The notes beneath the pieces were generated by a model, which worked only from the letters and a program-made list of their open reading frames with translations, was not told the origin of the DNA and searched no databases. 64,000 bases of DNA, taken from positions 37,667-101,666 of the forward strand of contig JABSQV010000005.1 of NCBI GenBank assembly GCA_013215565.1, read 5' to 3'. Shown piece after piece: positions 47,697 through 56,868 of this stretch; position 1 is the first letter of the stretch, and every line of letters begins with the position of its first letter. A program made the translations under genes and the position numbers. The stretch comes from Myxococcales bacterium. GTDB taxonomy: Bacteria > Myxococcota_A > UBA9160 > SZUA-336.

Positions 47697-48606
47697 AGAC
47701 CGCCTCGTGGGCGGTCAACAACTCGTCGATCTTCTGCTTGGCGAGCTTCGCGAAGGAGGGGCGCGACTCCGCGCTGGCCAGCTCATAGGCCGAGAGCGCC
47801 TGATCGAGGGATCGCTGATAGTGCTCGACGTCGAAGCCGCCGCGATGCACCCGGTAGCGCATGAACTCGCTGCTGGCCTCGCGCGCGTACAGGTCTCCGA
47901 GCCGAATCAGGTGTTTCGCGTAGAGCTTGGAGTCGCGGTGACGCTCGATCAAACGCTCGCAGGCGGCAACCGCGATCGGCCCGGGTTCGTTCCGGGCCAG
48001 CCACTCGAGGCGAAGCATCTCCCAGGCCTCGAGTTCCTCGAACGCCAGACCCTCGTAGCTCGTATTCCGGAACTCCCAGGCCAGCTCCCGCCACTGAGAA
48101 ACTCGCTGATCGAGGAAATCCCTCTCCTCTGGCTTGCCGACAAGCTGCAGCGTCACCTCCCCGGGGTGCAGGGCGAACGGGGCCAGCGCCTCGCGGGCCT
48201 CAGTCGCAACCTCGCCGAGCATGGTGCCGGCCGAGGCCGCCCGCTCGTAGGCGGCCAGCGCCTCCGAATAGCGCCGCAGACGTTCGAGTGCGCGCGCGCG
48301 CGCAAACTCGATCACGACGTCCACGTTCTCCCAGCGATCCAGGGGCCGCGCGCGGTGGCGCTGTAGACGGTCCAATCGCCAGAGGGCGCTCGCGAACACG
48401 TTGCGTCCGTCCGCACCGACGGCCCGGCCATACCGGTAGGTGTCATCCCGCAGGTGCATCTCGAGTTCGGCCGCGATCAGCGCTAGATGTTCCGCCGCAT
48501 GCAGGCTCCCCTGCTCCGGACCCGGGCGGCCCGGGAGCTGGCAGGCAACCAGCAGCAGCGAGAGCAGCCCGACTGAGATCCACGAGCGCGAGCAGAGTTG
48601 GTACAT
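47680..48606 (-). CDS. Uncharacterised lipoprotein with TPR-like helices
   Basis: Lipobox LLSLLLVACQ; helical repeats YSEALAAYERAASAGTMLGEVATEAREAL. Overlaps the 677-aa gene by 17 bp. Confidence 0.7.
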   Translation of the reverse strand: MYQLCSRSWISVGLLSLLLVACQLPGRPGPEQGSLHAAEHLALIAAELEMHLRDDTYRYGRAVGADGRNVFASALWRLDRLQRHRARPLDRWENVDVVIEFARARALERLRRYSEALAAYERAASAGTMLGEVATEAREALAPFALHPGEVTLQLVGKPEERDFLDQRVSQWRELAWEFRNTSYEGLAFEELEAWEMLRLEWLARNEPGPIAVAACERLIERHRDSKLYAKHLIRLGDLYAREASSEFMRYRVHRGGFDVEHYQRSLDQALSAYELASAESRPSFAKLAKQKIDELLTAHEAVYADAP

Positions 48607-48925
48607 CTGACCTGAATCGTTGCATCTGTCGTGCCGACGCCGAATGAAGCCCGGAGGCCCGCGAACGGAGGGCCCTGGGCGTTCCGGGTCGCTACGGGTG
48701 CGAAGCCAGGTTCGCAGAGATGGCTTCCGCCAGGCTCGTTACCTCCTTCACCGCCTCACCCGGACCGGCACACAAATCCCGTCCGGGGCCCAATCCGCTG
48801 GTCGTACGGACCCCAGACCCGCTCGCCTGCCCGCGACTCGCCGATCCGGAGAGGCGCGCAGCCGGATTTCCGGCAACCGGTTCAGACTGCCTAGCAGGCG
48901 GATGCGTTCCCGGAGGCCCCGGGGC

Positions 48926-49414
48926 CTATTCAGCCGCCGGACGGGACACCGGCTCCCTCCACGCGTCCGGAACCCCGGCGAGCGAGGCCTCGACATCGAG
49001 ATCTCGCAGTCGCTCGCGCGAGGACTCGAGCGACTGCCGATCCCGCCGCAGCATCGCTCGCAGACGCAGCACCTCAGGATCGGACTGCTGCCCGGCCCCG
49101 GGCGCCGTGAAGCCCCAGTTGCCGGGCGCGACCTCGCGGAGCTGCGTCTGCGTCGATTCGATCCGCTGCTCCAGCTGAGATACCTCGGCGCGGCCCTCTC
49201 GGAAGGCCTCGCGCCAGCCCTCCTGGTCGCGCTGGCCCCGCCGAACGGGCGCAAGTTCGATGCTCGGCGGGATCCGCAACAGACGTTCGAGGCCCACAGC
49301 TGGGGCGGCTGGAGCGAGCGTCGGCGCGGGTTCCGGGCTCGATTCTTCCTGGCCTCGGACGGGACCCCCACCCACCAGAAGTAGCAGCAGAACCAGGGAA
49401 CTCGGGCGCCTCAT
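48926..49414 (-). CDS. Secreted coiled-coil hypothetical protein
   Basis: Signal peptide MRRPSSLVLLLLLVGGGPVRGQ; coiled-coil-like AEVSQLEQRIESTQTQLREV...RRDRQSLESSRERLRDLD. Confidence 0.6.
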   Translation of the reverse strand: MRRPSSLVLLLLLVGGGPVRGQEESSPEPAPTLAPAAPAVGLERLLRIPPSIELAPVRRGQRDQEGWREAFREGRAEVSQLEQRIESTQTQLREVAPGNWGFTAPGAGQQSDPEVLRLRAMLRRDRQSLESSRERLRDLDVEASLAGVPDAWREPVSRPAAE

Positions 49415-49561
49415 GAATTCCCAATATACGCCACCCGCGGCCCTCCGACGGATCAAGCGTCCGGCGCCCGGGGCCGAAGGAAGAGTGGGAGCGCCGCCTC
49501 GAGCCCGCAGCCTCAGGCACGGCGACGCCGGGTCGAAGCTCAGCGCGGCCGTGGGGACCGA

Positions 49562-50713
49562 ATGGACAAGGAAAAGCTGAATCGCCTGCTGCTCCTCGGG
49601 TCAGAGAAGGGCGCTTCCGACATCCACTTCCAGGTCGGTCACCTTCCGCTCTATCGCTTCAACGGCGAGCTGGTCCAGCTCAAATACAAGGTGCTGACAG
49701 CGGACGATACCGCCGCCATCGCCCGACAGCTCGCCGCTGAAAGCTCGATCGGAGAGCTCGGCGAGTTCAAAGAAATCGACTTCGCATACGAGCTTCCCGA
49801 TGAGTCTCGCTTTCGCGTCAACATCTGTCGCGAGCGCCGCTTCTACAACATCGTGCTGCGCGTCATCCCGCTCAGCATCGAGAGCTTCGAGGCCCTGAAC
49901 CTTCCGAGCGTCCTCGCGGACGTGTGTCAGATCCGGCGCGGGCTCGTCCTGGTCACCGGACCCACCGGGATGGGAAAGTCGACAACGCTGGCGACGATGC
50001 TCCAGCAGGTCAACCAGACCCGAAAGTGCAAGCTGGTCACGATCGAGGATCCGCTCGAATTCATCTTCAAGCCGGACCAGTCCATCATCACGCAGCGCGA
50101 GATCGGCACCGATACGGACAGCTTCTCCGACGCACTGCGCGCCGCCCTGCGACAGGATCCGGACGTGATCATGGTCGGCGAGATCCGCGACGCCATGACG
50201 GTCGACACGGCTCTCAAGGCCGCCGAGACCGGGCACGCCGTCTTCTCCTCCATCCATACGTCAGATGTCGTCACCACCCTGCGGCGCATCGTCAGCCTGT
50301 TTCCGACAGACGAGCAGTCCCTCGTCATGGAGCGCCTCGCGGACAACGTCAAAGCAATCGTCTCTCTCCGCCTGCTTCCCAACAAGAAGCGGGATGGTCG
50401 AGTCCCCGCGGTCGAGATCATGCGCACGACGCGCTCGATCCGAGAGTGCATCCGAGACCAAAATCGGACGCACGAGATCGTCGACCACATCTGCCGTGGC
50501 CGGGAACACATGCAGATGCAGAGCTTCGATCAGCACCTGCTCGATCTGTACCGGGCGAACAAGATCGCACGCGACACCGCCATAGACGGGGCCTCCAATC
50601 CTCAGGACCTGATCACCGAACTGGCGCTCTCGGGGGAATCGGAGGACCCGGGGATGGCCGAATCAGATTCGCTCGATGTCGACTACGACGCGAGCACGCG
50701 CTTCGAGGCATAG
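49562..50713 (+). CDS. PilT/PilU-type twitching motility ATPase
   Basis: TGPTGMGKSTTLATML, IEDPLEFIF, LRAALRQDPDVIMVGEIRD, FSSIHTSD. Confidence 0.93.
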   Translation: MDKEKLNRLLLLGSEKGASDIHFQVGHLPLYRFNGELVQLKYKVLTADDTAAIARQLAAESSIGELGEFKEIDFAYELPDESRFRVNICRERRFYNIVLRVIPLSIESFEALNLPSVLADVCQIRRGLVLVTGPTGMGKSTTLATMLQQVNQTRKCKLVTIEDPLEFIFKPDQSIITQREIGTDTDSFSDALRAALRQDPDVIMVGEIRDAMTVDTALKAAETGHAVFSSIHTSDVVTTLRRIVSLFPTDEQSLVMERLADNVKAIVSLRLLPNKKRDGRVPAVEIMRTTRSIRECIRDQNRTHEIVDHICRGREHMQMQSFDQHLLDLYRANKIARDTAIDGASNPQDLITELALSGESEDPGMAESDSLDVDYDASTRFEA

Positions 50714-50719
50714 ACGAAC

Positions 50720-51955
50720 GTGGAGATCCTGGCGCTCTACAAGTCGAACGAATCCCTGGTCGACGCGCTGACGGCGGGTGCACGACACCTGGCAGCCGCA
50801 GTCGAGGGATTCGCCCTGGTTTACGCCGGCGATTCGCCCGGGACGGAGCCGGACGGCTGGTCGGGCTTCACCTGCGCGCAGGATGCTCAAGTCGCCGGCG
50901 CCGGGCTGGACGCCTTTCGACGCGAGGTCACGCTGGAGGCGCGGTCGCTCTCGAGCGATCCGCCGGACGGGCCGCCCAGGATCTGGCAGCGCGCCGCGGG
51001 CGGCGTCTTCGGATTCCCTCTGCGACTGGGCGAGAAGCTTCGAGGCATCACACTGGTGGGTTGTCCAGGCGCCTGGCCGCGCGTCCAGAACGCCGAGATC
51101 GAATCGACGCTCCGCCAACTCGCGCTCGTCCTGGATCACCATGCCCTCAACTCGGAAGACGGTTCGCCGGACGAGCCCTCTGAGGATCTGCTCGCGCTCT
51201 CGGAGCAACTGCTCGAGCAGGACATCGATATCCTGCGCAAGCAGGAACAGGTCGCCCGCGAGAGCCGGCAGAACGACGATCTGCTCCAGCAGACCGCTCA
51301 CGAGCTTCGAACGCCGCTCGATGGGATCGCAGGTCAACTCGTCTCGCTGCTCTCGGATCAACACGACCGGCTGTCCGAGACCGGCCGTGAAACGCTCCGG
51401 GGTGCGCTCGCCAGCACCCAGGCGCTGTTGCATACGCTCCAGAACATCCTCGACCTCTACGCGCTCAAACGAGGCGAACTCGAACTGGACCTCCAGGACG
51501 TGAACCTCCACGAACTGGCTGAGGAGGCCCTGTTCAACGTGCGCGACCGAGCCCACGCCGGGGTCGAACTCAAGAAGATCATTCCCCCGACCCTCCCGAA
51601 GGTCCGGACGGACCTCGGCAAGCTCAACCAGATTCTGTTCCTGCTTCTCGAAAACTCCGTGAAGTTCACGACCCAGGGGTGTGTCGAGCTCGAGACCCGA
51701 CTCACCGATGACCAACTGCTCTTCCGGATCACGGACACCGGAATCGGGATCGCGCACGAAGATCAGTCCCGGATCTTCGAAGAATTCTTCCGAGTCGACA
51801 CCGCAGGCGGCAGCGGCTACCAGGGCGCGGGGCTGGGCCTCGCGATCGCGCGCGCCCTCGCGAAGCAGCTCGGCGGCGCGATCTCAGTTCAGAGCGAGAT
51901 CGGGCGAGGGTCGCGATTCGCACTCGCCCTGCCGGTCAAGGAACTCGTCGGCTAG
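50720..51955 (+). CDS. Sensor histidine kinase with GAF-like N-terminal region
   Basis: [16 protein letters not shown]-box, [11 protein letters not shown]-box, [20 protein letters not shown]. Confidence 0.9.
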   Translation: MEILALYKSNESLVDALTAGARHLAAAVEGFALVYAGDSPGTEPDGWSGFTCAQDAQVAGAGLDAFRREVTLEARSLSSDPPDGPPRIWQRAAGGVFGFPLRLGEKLRGITLVGCPGAWPRVQNAEIESTLRQLALVLDHHALNSEDGSPDEPSEDLLALSEQLLEQDIDILRKQEQVARESRQNDDLLQQTAHELRTPLDGIAGQLVSLLSDQHDRLSETGRETLRGALASTQALLHTLQNILDLYALKRGELELDLQDVNLHELAEEALFNVRDRAHAGVELKKIIPPTLPKVRTDLGKLNQILFLLLENSVKFTTQGCVELETRLTDDQLLFRITDTGIGIAHEDQSRIFEEFFRVDTAGGSGYQGAGLGLAIARALAKQLGGAISVQSEIGRGSRFALALPVKELVG

Positions 51956-52152
51956 GAGTCCTCGTCGCTGTCCGGCTGCACCTTGCCCGAGGCGATCTCC
52001 CGAAGCGAGATGACCGCCTCCCTGTTCTCTTCTGCCTGAACCAGCGGACGGGCGCCGCGCATCAGCTGCCTGGAGCGGATGGCTGCCATCAGGACCAGCC
52101 GGAAACGATTCCCCACCTGTCGCGTACAGTCTTCTACCGTGATTCGAGCCAT
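51952..52152 (-). CDS. rpoZ: RNA polymerase omega subunit
   Basis: [30 protein letters not shown]. Confidence 0.93.
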   Translation of the reverse strand: MARITVEDCTRQVGNRFRLVLMAAIRSRQLMRGARPLVQAEENREAVISLREIASGKVQPDSDEDS

Positions 52153-52248
52153 GAGCCGACCTCCAGGAAGCGCCGGGAGCTTAGGCCAAGTCCCTGCCGC
52201 GGGTCAACGGCGCCGAGTCGGGCGTCAGGGGCCTCTCCCGGCACAAGA

Positions 52249-52281
52249 AAGCCCCCGTCACCCGGGAGGCAACGGGGGCTT
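52249..52281 (-). terminator. Rho-independent terminator-like hairpin
   Basis: Perfect 10-bp arms AAGCCCCCGT...ACGGGGGCTT; T-rich tract TTTCTT on the minus strand, just downstream of the small basic ORF. Confidence 0.8.
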
Positions 52282-52302
52282 CTAGCCTACCAGCCGCAAG
52301 AA

Positions 52303-52398
52303 TCAGCGCTTCCGGCGGGCCTTCTTGCGTGTGGCCTTCTTGCGTGTGGCCTTCTTGCGCGTGGCCTTCTTGCGCGTGGCCTTCTTTCGAGCTGCCAT
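52303..52398 (-). CDS. 31-aa (RKKAT)n basic peptide, histone H1-tail-like; absent from the ORF track
   Basis: Own translation: MAARKKATRKKATRKKATRKKATRKKARRKR*. Preceded by GGGGGG Shine-Dalgarno and followed by a terminator hairpin. Confidence 0.8.
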   Translation of the reverse strand: MAARKKATRKKATRKKATRKKATRKKARRKR

Positions 52399-52640
52399 TC
52401 TCTTTCACCCCCCTATTACGTTCTCATTCACCGTAGAACACCCACCAACCGAGCTGCCTCGCGCGGGAAGCGGGAGTCCCACACCTGAGCGGAAGAACAT
52501 CCGGCTCGCCCGTTGTATCGGCCTCACTCCCTCCGACTTGAGGGACGGAGCCGATTTTTCAAGCCGGTCCGGATGGTTCGGTACCCGGGTTGCGGGAAAC
52601 AGTAGGCACTTGATCAGCGTGCTGTCAACGGACCGGCCGC

Positions 52641-52689
52641 AAAAAGCCCCGCCTCGCGTGGGCCGAGTCGCGCCGGGAAGGCTCGGCCT
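52641..52689 (-). terminator. Terminator-like structure after the COX24/AURKAIP1-like gene
   Basis: Inverted repeat GGCCGAG...CTCGGCC (52661-52667 / 52682-52688), then GCCCACGCGAGGCGGGGCTTTTT on the minus strand. Confidence 0.5.
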
Positions 52690-52786
52690 ATCGACCCGCC
52701 TTGCGCTTGTGACGGTTCTTGGAGCGCTGCTTGCGGTATTTGTGCTTCCGCATCTTCTTGCGGCGCTTCTTGATCACGCTTCCCAT
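52688..52786 (-). CDS. 32-aa COX24/AURKAIP1-like (bS22/mS38-type) ribosomal small protein
   Basis: MGSVIKKRRKKMRKHKYRKQRSKNRHKRKAGR*, matching the remembered MGSVIKKRRKRM(A/S)KKKHRKLL pattern of short actinobacterial/mitochondrial proteins. Hidden as the tail of a spurious 199-aa ORF. Confidence 0.85.
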   Translation of the reverse strand: MGSVIKKRRKKMRKHKYRKQRSKNRHKRKAGR

Positions 52787-52944
52787 ACTTGCCCCACTCC
52801 TTGTCCCGCTGCTTGTCCCAATCTTGTCTTGCCCAGTTCGCTGGATCGGACCCGAGTCTTCAGTCGCGCCCCGGGCGCGCGGGCGAGCGGGCGCGGGAGG
52901 CCGCAGATTATCCCGCGGTCCGCCGCTGTCAACAAGTCCCTGGG

Positions 52945-53511
52945 TCAGGGCGCGTCGGAGATCCGCAAGCGCAAGCGCGCACTCAGAAGTCCGAGACCGC
53001 GGTTGAGCCAGTGGCCTCGCGGCAGGAAACGCAGCCAGATGCGATGCCTGAACCCCAGCTCCGCCCTCGCTTCGAGCAGCCCGGCATGCTCGGGGACAGC
53101 TCGGAGTCCGCGAGTCAAGCACTGGACTGCGTCTGCGCGCGAGCCCGCGATCAGGTGAATCCGGGCGAGGTTCAGGTAGAGCCCGGGATTCCGGTGATCG
53201 GACCGAGCCGCCTGCTGTGCGAGCACGACGGCTTCGGGGAAGCGGCCGTGGGCCAGCGCCAGCCCGAGTGCGTAGGCGGACTGACACTCGGGATCCAGCC
53301 CGTCGACCTCGAACGCCTGCTCGAGTTCGGCCAGACCTTCCTCGTGGGCGCCGGACTCGATCAGGGAGAGGGCATGGCGCCAGCTTCTCTTCGCATCCGG
53401 AGGCCCCTCCTGCGAGACGCTCCCGAAGGGCTCGGCCGCTCCGGCGGACCCGGACGCTCCGCCCGTCTGCTGAACCGTTCCAGTCCGGGCCTCTTCGTTC
53501 TCGGGGCGCAC
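52945..53511 (-). CDS. TPR-like repeat hypothetical protein
   Basis: SWRHALSLIESGAHEEGLAELEQAFEVDGLDPECQSAYALGLALAHGRFPEAVVLAQQAARSDHRNPGLYLNLARIHLIAG. Confidence 0.75.
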   Translation of the reverse strand: MRPENEEARTGTVQQTGGASGSAGAAEPFGSVSQEGPPDAKRSWRHALSLIESGAHEEGLAELEQAFEVDGLDPECQSAYALGLALAHGRFPEAVVLAQQAARSDHRNPGLYLNLARIHLIAGSRADAVQCLTRGLRAVPEHAGLLEARAELGFRHRIWLRFLPRGHWLNRGLGLLSARLRLRISDAP

Positions 53512-53584
53512 CGGGAACCTCCTCGAGAACTTCTTCGGCCGATCGCGCGTGGGACTTGCGCCCTGCGCGGCGCCCGGGCCAGGG

Positions 53585-55399
53585 TCAGGCGGGGACCTCG
53601 CACACGAACTCCACCACGCCCGGCTCGGCCATCTCCAGCCGAATGCTGCCCCCGTGCATATCGAGAATCGCGCGTACCAGATTCAGACCGAGCCCAACAC
53701 CCCCGTACTGGCGCGAGTACGAGCCGTCGCGCTGGACGAAGCGGTCGAAGATTCGGGATCGATCGACATCGTCGAGTTCAGACGAGCGATTTCGAACGGC
53801 CAGCCTGACGCTCCCACCCGAAGCCGCGGTGCGAACCTCGACCCGGGATTTCGATGGAGAGAACTTGATCGCGTTGTCCAGCAGGTTCAAGACGACCTGC
53901 TTGATCCGGCCGGGATCGAGCGAGACCAGAGGTAGCGCCTCGTCTAGGCGGCAATCCATATCGAGTTCACGCTCGTCGAGTCGCGGCTTCAGGACCAGCA
54001 CCGACTCCCGCACGATCGCGTTGAGGGAAACCCGCGCCCGTTCGAGCACGACGGATCCCGACTCGATCTTGCTGAGTTCGAGCAGACCCCGAAGCAGGTG
54101 GCTCATACGCTCGGCTTCATGCTGGATGGTGGACAGGAACTCGTCCTTCTGCGCGGCGTCGAGCGCAGCTTTGCCGGCACCGCGCCCCGATCGCTCCCGA
54201 TCCTGCGAGAGCAGCCTGGCGAAGCCCTTGATGCAGGCCAGCGGAGTGGTGAGTTCGTGGCTTACGTTCGCCAGGAACTCCGACTTGAGACGATCCGCTT
54301 CGCTGATCCGCTCGTTCTGGTCCTTGAGCTGACGGTTGCGATCTTCGAGTTCGCGTTCCAGACGGAGGCGCTCACTCACATCCCGCGCGATACACACGAT
54401 CGTCTCTCCGTTCTCGGAAACCTGCATCGAGAGCTCCACCGGAAAGATCCCTCGGCGCGTGCGGGCTTCGAGTTGGAGCGGCGGCGGCATCCCCAGTTTG
54501 AGCTGAACCTGCCGCAATGAGCCCTCCTCGAAGAGATGCGGCATGAACTGGCTCAGAAGCTCGAAGGAGCTCGGGGTGAGGAGGTCGCGCGCCGAAAGCC
54601 CCCGCATCTCGTGCAGGCTGAGACCGGAGAGCTGCGTGGCCGCCGAGTTCGCGTCCACGACCGATGCGTCTCGCGCCAGGATCAGGATCGGATCCTCGAC
54701 CTCCTCCATGAAGCGGCGCACCGCGCGCAGCCCCCGGACGTCCGGGAAGGCCCCCCGGCGAGAAGAGAACCCCTGGAGCCTACGGAAGATCCCTTCGCGC
54801 CCCTCGAGAGCCGCGGCCTGGATGGAAAACTCGCGCAGCATGCTCGCATGACGCCAGTCCTCCTCGGGCGCGACCCCCCTCACCACAAAGGCACAGTCCG
54901 GATCGCCGCGAGCCTCGCAGCTTCGGTGCTCGATCCCCACCGAGGGATCGTCGCCGGTCGAGAGCAGACCCGCGATCGTTCCGGTGCGAAACGCGCACTC
55001 GGCCGGGTCCGCTGCGTGGCCGGCTCCGTTCTTCCACCGGATGACGCCGTCGGGTCCCTCGCTCTCAACCGAAATCCAGGAGTATCGATCGAGCAAGGCG
55101 GCCCAGTCGGAGAACTCGAAGAGCAGGTTCGCGCGCTCTTGCACCGCCTGCTGAAGCGCGCTGATCCAGGGCTCACTCAGCGACCAGAGGCGCCGGCCTG
55201 CCCCGAAGGGCGAGGCGTGACTGCGGACCCGCTCGAGAAAGTCGGCTCGCGGAACCCAGAGGGGAATCTCCTCGGACTCGATGAACGAACCCGCGGCGTC
55301 CGACCCGCTGCCGGGAACTCCAGAAGAGGCTGCCTCGGAAGCCTCCTCGGCCGACCCCCCCCGTGCGAGAGGCGTCTCGGGTGCGAGCGCGCGCAGCAC
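53585..55399 (-). CDS. V4R-PAS sensor histidine kinase
   Basis: V4R-type ending CEARGDPDCAFVV; PAS DPILILARDASVVDANSAATQLSG; H-box FLANVSHELTTPLACIKGF; DNAIKFSP; GGVGLGLNLVRAI. Confidence 0.88.
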   Translation of the reverse strand: MLRALAPETPLARGGSAEEASEAASSGVPGSGSDAAGSFIESEEIPLWVPRADFLERVRSHASPFGAGRRLWSLSEPWISALQQAVQERANLLFEFSDWAALLDRYSWISVESEGPDGVIRWKNGAGHAADPAECAFRTGTIAGLLSTGDDPSVGIEHRSCEARGDPDCAFVVRGVAPEEDWRHASMLREFSIQAAALEGREGIFRRLQGFSSRRGAFPDVRGLRAVRRFMEEVEDPILILARDASVVDANSAATQLSGLSLHEMRGLSARDLLTPSSFELLSQFMPHLFEEGSLRQVQLKLGMPPPLQLEARTRRGIFPVELSMQVSENGETIVCIARDVSERLRLERELEDRNRQLKDQNERISEADRLKSEFLANVSHELTTPLACIKGFARLLSQDRERSGRGAGKAALDAAQKDEFLSTIQHEAERMSHLLRGLLELSKIESGSVVLERARVSLNAIVRESVLVLKPRLDERELDMDCRLDEALPLVSLDPGRIKQVVLNLLDNAIKFSPSKSRVEVRTAASGGSVRLAVRNRSSELDDVDRSRIFDRFVQRDGSYSRQYGGVGLGLNLVRAILDMHGGSIRLEMAEPGVVEFVCEVPA

Positions 55400-55431
55400 C
55401 CGCTCGCTGACCGTTCCCGACGCCTCGGGGC

Positions 55432-55665
55432 TCAGCTCTCGATGATCTCCAGGATGTACCGCTTGTTCTCCTTACCGCTCGCTCCAGCCAGAATGGTACG
55501 AATTGCGGAAGCGTGCGCGCCGCCCTTGCCGATGACCTTGCCAAGGTCCTCCTTGGCGACCTGCAGTTCGATCACATGGGCGTGGGTGCCCTTGATCTCC
55601 GAAATCTCAACAGCTTCGGGTCTGTCGACAAGCGCACAAACAATCATCTCAACCAGTTCCTTCAT
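55432..55665 (-). CDS. khpA: KhpA-type KH-domain RNA-binding protein
   Basis: MKELVEMIVCALVDRPEAVEISE...VAKEDLGKVIGKGGAHASAIRTIL. Confidence 0.9.
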   Translation of the reverse strand: MKELVEMIVCALVDRPEAVEISEIKGTHAHVIELQVAKEDLGKVIGKGGAHASAIRTILAGASGKENKRYILEIIES

Positions 55666-55906
55666 GCTTTGGTCCAACCTCCAAAACGCACCCCCGGCTT
55701 GAAGCCGCAGACGGACCGGGATAGGCCGCCTCTTCCCCGGTTCAGTCGAAGTGGCCAACGGAGTCTGTCATCACCCCGACCTCGGGTCAACGGTGGAGCC
55801 GAAAACCGCCGCGGGGGCGGGCTGCCGGCACACTGCGGGGCTAACCCATCGCGGCTGGCCGGGCCTTCTAGGTCCCCAAGGCCCCGGGGCGGCTCGGGCG
55901 CACGGA

Positions 55907-56863
55907 CTATGCCGGCTTGTATCGAAAGTTGTGCTCGGCGTCGATGTAGCGCAGCGTCATCGAGCGGCTGCGCATGACGACCGACTGCGTCAAGGCTCCC
56001 TGCGGCCTGAATCGCACTCCCTTCAGGAAGTCCCCGGCCGTCACGCCGGTCGCCGCGAAGATGACGTCTCCCGAGGCCAGGTTATCCATTTCGAGCCGGG
56101 CATCGACGTCGTCGATTCCCATCGCACGAGCCCGGTCGATTTCCTCCTGGTTGCGCGGCTTGAGGCGTCCCTGGAACTCGCCGCCCAGGCAGCGAAGCGC
56201 AGCCGCCGCGATCACGCCCTCCGGGGCGCCACCGATCCCGAGCAGAAGATCTACCTCGGTCTCGCGGCTACAGGTTGCAATCGCGGCCGAGACGTCCCCG
56301 TCTTTGATCAGCTTCACACGCGCGCCCGCGGCCCGTACCTCCGCGAGCAGTTTCTCGTGCCGCGGCCGATCCAGGATCACGACCGTCAGATCCTCCACCG
56401 GAACCCCCTTGGCAAGGGCCACCGCCTGCAGATTCTCCGTCGGCGAACGGTCAAGGTCGATCGCACCGAGTGCCTCCCGCCCGACCGCAATCTTGTCCAT
56501 GTAGGTGTCGGGCGCGTGTAGCAGACTGCTCGGCTCCCCAGCCGCAATCACCGAGAGCGCGTTCGGCCCGCCGCTGGCGCAGATCGTCGTGCCCTCGAGT
56601 GGATCGAGTGCGATTTCGAGTTGCGGGCCGGAGCCCGTCCCGACCTTCTCCCCGATGAAGAGCATCGGAGCCTCATCCCGCTCGCCTTCCCCGATCACGA
56701 CCGTCCCATCCATCTCGATCCGATTCAGGGAGGACCGCATCGCGTCCACCGCAACCTGATCCGCCAGCGTCTCGTCGCCACGCCCCATCACCCGCGCACT
56801 CGCGAGCGCCGCAGCCTCCGTCGCGCGAACGAGTTCCAGTGCCATGTTTCTATCGATCGACAT
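55907..56863 (-). CDS. glpX: Class II fructose-1,6-bisphosphatase
   Basis: MSIDRNMALELVRATEAAALASARVMGRGDE, GEGERDEAPMLFIGEKVGTG, DPLEGTTICA. Confidence 0.95.
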   Translation of the reverse strand: MSIDRNMALELVRATEAAALASARVMGRGDETLADQVAVDAMRSSLNRIEMDGTVVIGEGERDEAPMLFIGEKVGTGSGPQLEIALDPLEGTTICASGGPNALSVIAAGEPSSLLHAPDTYMDKIAVGREALGAIDLDRSPTENLQAVALAKGVPVEDLTVVILDRPRHEKLLAEVRAAGARVKLIKDGDVSAAIATCSRETEVDLLLGIGGAPEGVIAAAALRCLGGEFQGRLKPRNQEEIDRARAMGIDDVDARLEMDNLASGDVIFAATGVTAGDFLKGVRFRPQGALTQSVVMRSRSMTLRYIDAEHNFRYKPA

Positions 56864-56868
56864 CAGTG

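Noticed and set aside
52303-52398. CRISPR-like tandem repeat
   Set aside because: Units are 15 bp with no spacers and encode a peptide; not a CRISPR array.
52181-52408. 75-aa ORF with HAQEGHAQEGHTQEG repeat
   Set aside because: Another frame of the same 15-bp repeat. The MAARKKATRKK frame has the better Shine-Dalgarno, and its stop lies just before the terminator.
52325-53158. 277-aa ORF starting MRVAFLRVAFLRVAF
   Set aside because: Antisense translation of the (RKKAT)n peptide repeat; the hydrophobic repeat is an artefact of the 15-bp tandem repeat.
55861-55884. GGGCCTT-N10-AAGGCCC inverted repeat after glpX
   Set aside because: Short arms and no U-tract; could arise by chance in GC-rich DNA.
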